Source: Saccharibacillus sp. JS10
GTDB lineage: Bacteria > Bacillota > Bacilli > Paenibacillales > Paenibacillaceae
Assembly: GCF_024436065.1 (NCBI RefSeq)
Contig: NZ_JANFNS010000010.1
Span: forward strand, 1-54,356
DNA length: 54,356 bases
Direction: 5' to 3'
A program made the position numbers and the translations under genes. A model generated the notes under the pieces. That model was not told where the DNA came from. It saw only the letters and a list, made by a program, of their open reading frames with translations, and ran no database searches. Positions 47,655 through 54,356 of this stretch are shown here, piece by piece; the first letter of the stretch is position 1, and each line of letters starts with the position of its first letter.

Positions 47655-49028
47655 ATGGATTTACAAATTTCCGATTTGGAAGTTATGAAATTGACCGATC
47701 TTTATAAATTAGCGAAGCAACATCAAATTACGTACTACAGCCAAATGAAGAAAAAAGAATTAGTTTTTGCTATTTTGCGTGCACAGGCGGAACAAAGCGG
47801 TCTGATGTTTATGCAAGGTGTACTCGAAGTTTTACCTGAAGGCTACGGATTTTTACGTCCAATCAATTATTTGCCAAGTACCGAAGATATTTATATCTCT
47901 GCTTCTCAAATTCGTAAATTTGATCTGCGTAGCGGAGACTTGGTATCGGGAAAATGCCGTGCTCCTAAAGAAAATGAACGCTATTTCGGTTTGCTACAAG
48001 TAAATGCCGTTAATGGACTCGACCCGGCTACCGCTTCGGAACGTCTTCATTTCCCGGCGCTGACCCCGTTATATCCGGAGAAAAAGCTTCCATTGGAAAC
48101 AACGCAAAATCGCTTGTCGGCACGTATTGTTGACTTGATTGCTCCTGTAGGTTTAGGTCAGCGCGGCTTGATCGTTGCTCCTCCAAAAGCCGGCAAAACG
48201 CAATTGCTCAAAGAAATCGCCAACAGCGTCTCGGAAAACAATCCGGATATTGAACTTTTCGTATTACTAATCGACGAACGTCCGGAAGAAGTCACCGATA
48301 TGCAGCGTTCGGTTCGAGGCGAAGTCGTAGCCTCGACCTTTGACGAATTGCCTGAAAATCATATCAAAGTTGCGGAACTCGTATTAGAGCGAGCTTTGCG
48401 TATGGTCGAATCCAAAAAAGACGTCGTTATTTTATTGGATAGCATTACAAGACTTGCACGCGCCTACAATTTGGTTATCCCGCCATCCGGTCGTACGCTA
48501 AGCGGTGGTATCGACCCAGCCGCGTTCCACCGTCCGAAACGATTCTTCGGAGCGGCTCGTAACGTCGAAGAAGGCGGCAGTTTGACGATTTTGGCGACGG
48601 CACTCATTGACACCGGCTCCAGAATGGACGATATTATCTATGAAGAATTTAAAGGAACTGGTAATATGGAACTGCATTTGGATCGCAAACTTGCCGAACG
48701 TCGAATTTTCCCGGCGATCGATATTCGTCGTTCCGGTACGCGCCGCGAAGAAATGTTATTGTCCAAAGAAGAGTTGGATGCGGTCTGGCATGTACGTAAA
48801 AGCATGAACGATTCATTCGACTTTATCGAAGGTTTCCTGAAAAAGCTGAAAAATGCTAAAAATAACGCTGAGTTTTTGGCGTCGTTAGATGTGACCGAAG
48901 AAAAAAGCAAAGCAAAACCGACATCTTCGACAGCTGCAAAAACTAGCGGAAACTCGTCTTCAAGCTCAACTAGACGCCCGGCACGGACCGCTTCCGCGAC
49001 AACTGCACCTACTGTACCGACAAAATAA
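47655..49028 (+). CDS. rho: Transcription termination factor Rho
   Basis: A 457-residue hexameric RNA helicase that ends transcription at C-rich RNA. The N-terminal Rho_N and cold-shock RNA-binding domains (about 1-125) include [31 protein letters not shown] and GFLRP. The ATPase has Walker A ([11 protein letters not shown]), Walker B ([17 protein letters not shown]) and the Q-loop region [13 protein letters not shown] low-complexity Ser/Thr/Ala/Pro tail (about 420-457) extends beyond the usual end. The start at 47655 follows AGGTGG. The TTG at 47634 lies before that site. Its leader is rut-like. Confidence 0.97.
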   Translation: MDLQISDLEVMKLTDLYKLAKQHQITYYSQMKKKELVFAILRAQAEQSGLMFMQGVLEVLPEGYGFLRPINYLPSTEDIYISASQIRKFDLRSGDLVSGKCRAPKENERYFGLLQVNAVNGLDPATASERLHFPALTPLYPEKKLPLETTQNRLSARIVDLIAPVGLGQRGLIVAPPKAGKTQLLKEIANSVSENNPDIELFVLLIDERPEEVTDMQRSVRGEVVASTFDELPENHIKVAELVLERALRMVESKKDVVILLDSITRLARAYNLVIPPSGRTLSGGIDPAAFHRPKRFFGAARNVEEGGSLTILATALIDTGSRMDDIIYEEFKGTGNMELHLDRKLAERRIFPAIDIRRSGTRREEMLLSKEELDAVWHVRKSMNDSFDFIEGFLKKLKNAKNNAEFLASLDVTEEKSKAKPTSSTAAKTSGNSSSSSTRRPARTASATTAPTVPTK

Positions 49029-49162
49029 AAGATCGATATCGGGTTACATTGCGCTGCGCCGCTCAGTAATCAAACGGCGTAAACGAGACGATAATAGCTG
49101 TAAATACAAGAGTTCATGCGTCAAAGCATCAAGCGCAAGCCCGCTAAAAGGAGACTTCATCC

Positions 49163-50440
49163 ATGCATTTGGTTTATGCCGACGAAAACGGCAACGTATA
49201 CGATCACCCCGAACTGTTAGCTTTGGCGCGTAGCGCTGATATAATTATTGAAATTATGGACGAAGAACTGATTCCGCTCCCGGAAGGCGCGACATTGGTC
49301 GGTCTTCCAAGTACCAAACCAGTCGCTCTTGATCCCGATAGTGGCGAAATGGTCGCACTCGACGGAATGCAAGCGGTTGGCGCTTTGCTTCCGCAAGGTT
49401 TTACGCGTCTAGCTTTGCCTGGCTACGTCAAAACCGACAAAGAATACAAATTGCCGTTATTCGGTTATTCCGCTGTCGTCTGGAAAGACGGAAACTTCTA
49501 TGTAACAGCGGAACAATGCGATGATCCAGAAAAGTGGAACCCGGACAATTGCGATAAAAAAGAACTGAACAAAAAAGTGCACGACTTCGTCGAAAAGTAT
49601 CCAGAAAATCGCCTTTATGCGCATTTGTCTAACTGTGCGCTGGGTTACGAGTGTCTGACTTCTTCGAATACGTTCCTCGGCCGCTGGGAAGGCGGCGTTC
49701 CTGTTTCGTATTCTTGTAATGCAGGCTGCTTCGGGTGTATTTCTGAGCAACCGGACGATAGCGGCTTTGTTGCGCCGCAAACTCGGATGAACTTCCGTCC
49801 GCGTACAGACGAGATCGTTCAGATTATGATGGAACATTTGACGACGCCGGAGTCGATCATCAGTTTCGGTCAAGGTTGCGAAGGCGAGCCTTCTACGCAA
49901 GCTAAGATCATTATCGAAGCGATGCGCGAAGTTCGCTCGCGTACCGATATGGGCTATATCAATATCAATACGAATGCCGGCTTGACCGACCATATCCGCG
50001 GGATCGTGGATGCAGGTCTTGATCTGATGCGCGTAAGTACGATCAGCGCTTTGGACGATCATTACAATGCGTACTACAAGCCGCGTGCTTATAATCTCAA
50101 AAATGTTGAAAAGTCGATGATCTACGCTGCGCAGCAAGGCGTCTATACGTCGATCAACTATTTGATCTTCCCGGGTGTTACCGACCGTGAAGAAGAGATC
50201 GAAGCGATGATCGAATTTGCGCGTCGCACCGATCTGAAATTGATTCAGATGCGGAATCTGAATATTGACCCGGAAAGCTATATGGAGCTTATTCCTCCTG
50301 CGCGCAGCGAACTGCTGGGCATGAAGCAGATGCTGGAGATTTTCCGCGAAGAGTTGCCGAACGTTGTGATCGGCTCGTATACGCATGTGCCGCCGGTTGA
50401 TCAGCGCCGTGCTAAAAGTCCGATCGTAGGGCGAGTTTAA
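49163..50440 (+). CDS. Radical SAM protein of unknown function
   Basis: A 425-residue protein. The radical SAM [4Fe-4S] motif is Cys185-x3-Cys189-x2-Cys192 in SYSCNAGCFGC, at the start of a partial TIM barrel that includes IISFGQGCEGEPST, YININTNAG, LDLMRVSTISALDDHYNAYYKPR, SINYLIFPGVTDREEEIEAM and LIQMRNLNIDPESY. Unusually, 180 residues precede the motif and contain four more cysteines (119, 130, 158, 164) that might bind another metal or cluster. The end resembles the substrate-binding side of the fold. AAAGGAG precedes the ATG. It lies alone between rho and the SRP RNA. The substrate is unknown; relatives are annotated only as radical SAM proteins. Confidence 0.88.
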   Translation: MHLVYADENGNVYDHPELLALARSADIIIEIMDEELIPLPEGATLVGLPSTKPVALDPDSGEMVALDGMQAVGALLPQGFTRLALPGYVKTDKEYKLPLFGYSAVVWKDGNFYVTAEQCDDPEKWNPDNCDKKELNKKVHDFVEKYPENRLYAHLSNCALGYECLTSSNTFLGRWEGGVPVSYSCNAGCFGCISEQPDDSGFVAPQTRMNFRPRTDEIVQIMMEHLTTPESIISFGQGCEGEPSTQAKIIIEAMREVRSRTDMGYININTNAGLTDHIRGIVDAGLDLMRVSTISALDDHYNAYYKPRAYNLKNVEKSMIYAAQQGVYTSINYLIFPGVTDREEEIEAMIEFARRTDLKLIQMRNLNIDPESYMELIPPARSELLGMKQMLEIFREELPNVVIGSYTHVPPVDQRRAKSPIVGRV

Positions 50441-50820
50441 GTTCATTCTTTCGCTCCGCTCGTTTTGCTTCCCCCATTGGAGACAAGATTGTCTCCAATC
50501 ACAATGAAGCAAAGCCGAAGTCGCTCCGAACGAACTTAAACTCTTCGAGCGGCGCTCCACAACCTTATCTTGAAGGTTGTGGGTTTTAAAATAGACAAAA
50601 GGCTGCGCGGTTTAGATTGCCGCGTAGCCTTTTGTCATTTCGTTTCCGCTCCCTCCCAGCAAAAAGGGAGCCGGAAACGAGCGCCGCAGGTTCGGTTTCG
50701 AATCGAAGCGACTTTTGGATTTCCGTTTACCCGAAGATGAATACATCTTCGGGCCGGAAAACAAGCCGAGCGCCGATCGAAACCGAACCCAAGGCGCGGT
50801 CGGCAATCATAAAGCCGACC
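50433..50820. repeat. Array of six hairpins in the gap before the SRP RNA
   Basis: Consecutive stems: A, GAGTTTAAGTTC (50433-50444) with GAACTTAAACTC (50532-50543), containing ATTGGAGACAA/TTGTCTCCAAT; B, 50557-50582; C, 16 bp at 50595-50610/50620-50635; D, 50641-50679; E, GGTTCGGTTTCGA (50689-50701) with TCGAAACCGAACC (50777-50789), containing CCCGAAGATG/CATCTTCGGG; F, GGTCGGC/GCCGACC (50798-50820). No coding gene is present. B and C look like terminators; the rest look like repeat elements. Confidence 0.8.
50557..50587 (+). terminator. Terminator after the radical SAM gene
   Basis: CCACAACCTT (50557-50566) pairs perfectly with AAGGTTGTGG (50573-50582), followed by GTTTT. Hairpin C, just after it, may back it up. 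Confidence 0.8.
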
Positions 50821-50822
50821 AT

Positions 50823-50851
50823 TTGCGTTTTCTTTTTGTATCCCGTATAAT
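50823..50851 (+). promoter_or_regulatory. Promoter of the SRP RNA gene
   Basis: TTGCGT (50823-50828), a 17-nt spacer and a perfect TATAAT (50846-50851). Transcription should start near 50858, right at the conserved 5' end of the RNA. Confidence 0.85.
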
Positions 50852-50858
50852 CAATAAT

Positions 50859-51128
50859 GCCGTGCTAGACGGGGAGGTAGCGGTGCCCTGTAACTCGCAA
50901 TCCGCTATAGCGAGGTTGAATTCCCGTTCGAGGTCTTGTCCTGTAAGGTTTGGTCTTTACACATAATGTTGACGATTGGGTCCTCCGCAATGAGCACCTG
51001 TGAACCTGGTCAGATCCGGAAGGAAGCAGCCATAAGCAGACCAGCTTTTGTGCCGGAGGGTGGCCTAGTCCGAGTTGTTGGGTAGAGGTGCCGCTTGGAT
51101 GACAACGTATCGAAGGCGGGTGCACGGT
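50859..51128 (+). ncRNA. ffs: Signal recognition particle RNA (long Bacillus type, scRNA/4.5S homologue)
   Basis: A 270-nt RNA of the Bacillota SRP, which with Ffh targets membrane and secreted proteins. Its ends pair (GCCGTGC with GCACGGT). The 5' part (GTGCTAGACGGGGAGGTAGC, then GGTGCCCTGTAA) is the Alu domain found in Bacillus. The domain IV hairpin contains the Ffh-binding segments GTCAGATCCGGAAGGAAGCA (from about 51010) and the returning GGGTGGCCTAG. It lies directly before dnaX, as in Bacillus subtilis. Confidence 0.95.
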
Positions 51129-51154
51129 TTAACTTTTTAATAAGTGAATGATCG

Positions 51155-51190
51155 ACATCTTTGCCGCAGGCAGAGGTGTTTTTGTTTTTT
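51155..51190 (+). terminator. Terminator after the SRP RNA
   Basis: ACATCTTTGCC (51155-51165) pairs with GGCAGAGGTGT (51169-51179), with two G-U pairs, then TTTTGTTTTTT. Confidence 0.8.
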
Positions 51191-51251
51191 ATTGGCTGAA
51201 AATATAGTATAATTAAGGGAAGACGATAGTCCAAAAAAGAAGGAGCCGCTA

Positions 51252-52991
51252 ATGGAACATATTGCGCTTTACCGGGCTTGGCGGCCGCAGTCCTTCCAGG
51301 ACATGGTGGGACAACAGCATATTATTCGAACGTTGCAGAACGCGATTCGTGAACAACGGGTGTCTCATGCCTACTTGTTCAGCGGACCTCGGGGAACGGG
51401 CAAGACCAGTGCCGCGAAGATTTTGGCAAAAGCCGTGAACTGTGAAAAAGGACCTGCTCCCGAACCGTGTAACGAATGCGAGACGTGCAAGCGTATCGCA
51501 GCCGGTGCGGTGATGGACGTGCTTGAGATCGATGCTGCCTCTAACCGGGGTGTAGAAGAGATCCGGGATCTGCGCGAGAAGATCAAATATGCTCCGACCG
51601 AAGTTCGGCGTAAAGTTTATATTATCGATGAAGTCCATATGCTTACGACGGAAGCGTTTAATGCTCTATTGAAGACGCTCGAAGAACCGCCGGAGCATGC
51701 GATGTTTATTTTGGCGACAACCGAACCGCATAAGCTTCCGGCGACGATTATTTCACGGTGTCAGCGTTTTGATTTCCGTAGAGTGTCGCTGGAAGAGCAA
51801 ACGTCGCGTTTGGTTCAAATTTGCCGCGAAGAACAGATTGAAGCTGAAGAAAGTGCATTGCAGTATATTGCGCGCTTATCCGATGGCGGGATGCGAGATG
51901 CACTGAGTGTACTCGATCAGATTTCGTCTTTCACCGAAGGCAAAGTCACTTACGACCAAGTACTTGGGATGACAGGCGGGATTGCTTCCGAGCAGTTTTC
52001 GGCACTTGCCGAATATCTTTCTGCCAAAGACGCCGGCGGCGTTCTGCAAACCGTTGAGAGTTGGATGCAAGACGGCAAAAGTGCGGATAAGTGTATGGAG
52101 AACCTTCTTTACTACTTCCGCGATCTGTTAATGATCAAAATGGTTCCGAATGCTGAGCATATGACCGAGCGTGTACTTGATGCCGAATCTTTCCGCGCAG
52201 TCGCCGAGCATTTTTCCAAAGACCATCTGTTCCGCACGATTGATACATTGAGTCGTTATCAGAACGAGATGAAATACGCAGCCAATCCGCAAATTTTATT
52301 TGAAGTGGCGTTATTGAATCTTGTCAGTGTAGGAGATCGCGCCGAAGCGGCATCGCAAGATGCAGTAAGTGCAACTTCTCCTTCAATAGACACTCAAAGT
52401 GTCAAACGTCTCGAAAGTCGCATCGCTGATCTGGAGAAAAAGCTAGAGCAAGCGATGCGTAACGGAGTATCTGCGGGTGGCGGCGGCAATGAGTCGGGTG
52501 GAAATCGTCCGGCTGCTCGTCAAAATGCACCACGTGTATCTCGTATGGCTAAGCTTCCGCCTCATATGGATCAATATCTGGCACGCAAAGACGATGATTC
52601 GTTCAAAGATATTCGCAGTAAGTGGAATCAAGTGCTTCAACGGGTAAAAGAAGAGAAGGTCACGGTTCATGCTTGGTTTACCAACGGTGAGCCGGTATCG
52701 GCATTGGACGATTCCGTATTGGTCGCTTTTAAAAACGATATTCATCGGGAAACGATCGAAAAACCGGCAAATCGCCAAGTCGTGGAACAAGTATTATCGG
52801 ATTTCTTGGGCGGTCAATGGAGTTTGCTCACGATTATGCAAAAAGACTGGACAGAATCTGCCGAGTCAGCGGCGTCTCCTCAATCCGAAGTGTTGGAATT
52901 GCAACAAGAGGAAGAGGCAGGCAGCAAAGAGCCGTGGGTAGACGAAGCTTTGAATTTGTTTGGAGAAGATCTGGTTGTTATCAAAGAATGA
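51252..52991 (+). CDS. dnaX: DNA polymerase III subunits gamma/tau
   Basis: A 579-residue clamp-loader subunit. The AAA+ domain has Walker A with Lys51 (FSGPRGTGKTSAAK), a four-cysteine zinc module (CEKGPAPEPCNECETCKRI), Walker B (VYIIDEVHML) and the SRC arginine-finger motif (IISRCQRFDFR). The tau-type C-terminal extension (about 375-579) has a coiled coil (ESRIADLEKKLEQAMRN) and the polymerase-binding region. GAAGGAG precedes the ATG, and a TATAAT at 51208-51213 is the likely -10. No A6-G slippery frameshift signal was found, so probably only the full-length form is made. ybaB and recR follow. Confidence 0.97.
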   Translation: MEHIALYRAWRPQSFQDMVGQQHIIRTLQNAIREQRVSHAYLFSGPRGTGKTSAAKILAKAVNCEKGPAPEPCNECETCKRIAAGAVMDVLEIDAASNRGVEEIRDLREKIKYAPTEVRRKVYIIDEVHMLTTEAFNALLKTLEEPPEHAMFILATTEPHKLPATIISRCQRFDFRRVSLEEQTSRLVQICREEQIEAEESALQYIARLSDGGMRDALSVLDQISSFTEGKVTYDQVLGMTGGIASEQFSALAEYLSAKDAGGVLQTVESWMQDGKSADKCMENLLYYFRDLLMIKMVPNAEHMTERVLDAESFRAVAEHFSKDHLFRTIDTLSRYQNEMKYAANPQILFEVALLNLVSVGDRAEAASQDAVSATSPSIDTQSVKRLESRIADLEKKLEQAMRNGVSAGGGGNESGGNRPAARQNAPRVSRMAKLPPHMDQYLARKDDDSFKDIRSKWNQVLQRVKEEKVTVHAWFTNGEPVSALDDSVLVAFKNDIHRETIEKPANRQVVEQVLSDFLGGQWSLLTIMQKDWTESAESAASPQSEVLELQQEEEAGSKEPWVDEALNLFGEDLVVIKE

Positions 52992-53061
52992 ATCCCACCC
53001 GGTGCGTCGTCTATTTTTAAATAGCGGTGAAATCGAGGTTTACTTTTAAGGAGAGATTACG

Positions 53062-53376
53062 ATGAATAACAATATGAACCAAATGATGAAACAGGTTAAA
53101 AAGATGCAAGAGCAAATGATGAAAGCTCAAGAAGAACTCGGCACTAAAAAAGTTGAAGGTTCTTCGGGCGGCGGCGTTGTCAACGTAGAAGTAAACGGTC
53201 ATAAAAAAGTGATCGCGATTAATATCAAACCTGAAGCGGTAGATCCGGAAGATGTGGAAATGCTGCAAGACTTGATCTTGACTGCTGTTAACGATGCTTT
53301 GACAAAAGCGGAAGATCTGGCAAACCAAGATATGGGCAAATTCACGAACGGCATGAAAATTCCAGGTCTATTCTAA
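53062..53376 (+). CDS. YbaB/EbfC family nucleoid-associated protein
   Basis: A 104-residue dimeric DNA-binding protein of the YbaB/EbfC family (yaaK in Bacillus subtilis). A long N-terminal helix ([22 protein letters not shown]) is followed by strands ([25 protein letters not shown]) and a closing helix ([21 protein letters not shown]). The ending [11 protein letters not shown] is typical. It probably affects nucleoid structure and recombination. AAGGAGAG precedes the ATG. The dnaX-ybaB-recR order is highly conserved across bacteria. Confidence 0.97.
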   Translation: MNNNMNQMMKQVKKMQEQMMKAQEELGTKKVEGSSGGGVVNVEVNGHKKVIAINIKPEAVDPEDVEMLQDLILTAVNDALTKAEDLANQDMGKFTNGMKIPGLF

Positions 53377-53402
53377 ACTATTTCTAAAAGGGAAGTGTGG
53401 CC

Positions 53403-53999
53403 TTGCATTATCCAGAGCCGATTGCCAAGCTGATTGAATCGTTCTCCCGTCTACCCGGAATCGGACCCAAGACGGCTGCGAGGCTGGCTTTTCACGCATT
53501 GAATATGAAAGAAGACGATGTGATCGATTTTGCCAAAGCGCTGGTTAGCGTGAAGCGGAATCTGCATTACTGTTCGATCTGCGGGAATATCACGGATACC
53601 GACCCTTGTCGAATCTGCCAAGACAAACAGCGCGACGCGTCAGTCATTTGTGTGGTTCAAGATCCCAAAGATTTGGTCGCGATGGAGCGTACCAAAGAGT
53701 TTGACGGGTATTATCACGTTCTTCACGGTGCGATCTCTCCTATGGAAGGAATCGGCCCTGACGATATTCGATTGAAAGAGCTGCTCAACCGTCTAAGCGA
53801 TGAAAAAGTGCAAGAGTTGATTTTGGCGACCAATCCGAATATCGAAGGTGAAGCGACAGCGATGTACATTTCGCGTCTGGTTCGTCCGTTCGAGATTAAA
53901 GTCACCCGGATTGCGCATGGTCTTCCGGTAGGTGGAGATTTGGAATACGCCGATGAAGTAACACTTTCCAAAGCTTTGGAAGGACGTAGAGAACTATAA
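53403..53999 (+). CDS. recR: Recombination mediator protein RecR
   Basis: A 198-residue protein that works with RecO and RecF to load RecA at DNA gaps. A helix-hairpin-helix ([17 protein letters not shown]) comes first, then a Cys4 zinc finger ([17 protein letters not shown]), a Toprim domain ([42 protein letters not shown]) and the Walker-like end [26 protein letters not shown]. The TTG at 53403 is chosen: it gives [11 protein letters not shown], aligned with the known MQYPEPI start and length of 198, and has AAAGGG at good spacing. The GTG at 53397 is too close to the ribosome site. Confidence 0.96.
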   Translation: MHYPEPIAKLIESFSRLPGIGPKTAARLAFHALNMKEDDVIDFAKALVSVKRNLHYCSICGNITDTDPCRICQDKQRDASVICVVQDPKDLVAMERTKEFDGYYHVLHGAISPMEGIGPDDIRLKELLNRLSDEKVQELILATNPNIEGEATAMYISRLVRPFEIKVTRIAHGLPVGGDLEYADEVTLSKALEGRREL

Positions 54000-54024
54000 A
54001 AGTAAGATAGCATCATCTTTTTCT

Positions 54025-54065
54025 AAAAGACGTTCATGGGAGTTCAACTCATGGACGTCTTTTTA
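54025..54065 (+). terminator. Terminator after recR
   Basis: AAAGACGTTCATG pairs with CATGGACGTCTTT, with GAGTT/AACTC pairing inside, then a T run ending near 54065. Confidence 0.85.
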
Positions 54066-54192
54066 TATGTAATTTTTCTAAAACCCGCTGACAAAGAAGC
54101 GTTCTCAAGGTATAATCCGATAAGTATTGCTGCTCAAAAGCCCGCTTTTATTGATAAAACGTATAAATATCAATAAATTTGCAAACAAAGTG

Positions 54193-54336
54193 TTGACTTG
54201 CTGGCTTACTACGTGATACATTAATAAACGGCTCTTCCAAACGAAGACCTCACAACTTCAGCCGAACGAAACGCACTGAAAAAAGAATTTTAAAAAAGTG
54301 CTTGACGAACTGCTTGAAACTGTGATAGGATATAAA
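54193..54336 (+). promoter_or_regulatory. Tandem promoters of the next rRNA operon
   Basis: P1: TTGACT (54193-54198), 18-nt spacer, TACATT (54217-54222), preceded by an AT-rich UP-like tract (about 54150-54190). P2: TTGACG (54302-54307), 18-nt spacer, TAGGAT (54326-54331), preceded by an A/T-rich stretch. The two are about 109 bp apart, the usual arrangement of Bacillus rRNA operons, and recR-rRNA adjacency is also seen in Bacillus subtilis. The 16S gene itself would lie beyond the window. Confidence 0.8.
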
Positions 54337-54356
54337 AGTCGCCGCTGAGAGATACG

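Noticed and set aside
52430-52450. A-rich stretch in dnaX as a programmed frameshift site
   Set aside because: Only five A in a row, out of the A-AAA-AAG frame, and no following stem-loop was convincing.

Overview
The window looks like chromosome from a spore-forming, Gram-positive Bacillota of the Paenibacillaceae (Paenibacillus/Saccharibacillus-like). The evidence is a spo0F with a sigma-H type promoter, the guaB-dacA-pdxS-pdxT-serS-tRNA-Ser and dnaX-ybaB-recR blocks, a long Bacillus-type SRP RNA, an SLH-anchored S-layer protein, a membrane-bound AraC regulator, and an LplA/B/C-type sugar transporter without its own ATPase. It starts with the last bases of a 5S rRNA and ends in tandem rRNA promoters, so it is the whole interval between two rRNA operons in the same orientation.

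Region 1 (86-17.9 kb) is accessory sugar metabolism. It holds an aldo/keto reductase, a membrane AraC regulator, a GH130 mannoside phosphorylase, a solute-binding protein with two permeases, and divergent GH38 and GH125 alpha-mannosidases. A leftward operon follows: metal amidohydrolase, DgaE-like PLP lyase, KDGP-type aldolase, PfkB sugar-acid kinase and a GntR/UTRA regulator. An identical 24-bp sequence with a 12-bp perfect palindrome lies before the AraC gene and before this operon, which suggests that mannoside uptake and trimming and amino-sugar-acid breakdown form one regulon. A possible substrate is an N-glycan or other Man/GlcNAc glycan.

Region 2 (18-24.5 kb) is housekeeping: guaB, dacA, pdxST, serS and tRNA-Ser(UGA). 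Region 3 (24.5-33.8 kb) has an AT-rich orphan gene, an 1822-residue S-layer protein with eight Ig-like repeats, a YitT-family membrane protein, a DUF6612-type lipoprotein and tadA. Region 4 (33.8-39.4 kb) has a DnaA-box cluster, motAB, a small unknown gene, a GNAT acetyltransferase, an NlpC/P60 hydrolase under a ydaO-type c-di-AMP riboswitch, ywhD, an alkyladenine DNA glycosylase and a 41-residue membrane peptide.

Region 5 (39.5-49 kb) is the ywiB-like/argS/rpoE/pyrG/spo0F/fba/murA/rho block, which in Bacillus subtilis lies elsewhere on the chromosome. Its RNA controls are visible: a pyrG leader fitted for CTP-sensing reiterative attenuation and a C/U-rich, G-poor rho leader. Region 6 (49-54.3 kb) has an orphan radical SAM protein, an array of hairpins, the SRP RNA, dnaX, ybaB, recR and the next rRNA promoters. 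The coding calls are mostly secure. The shared regulon, the DnaA-box cluster and the hairpin family are inferences from sequence patterns.
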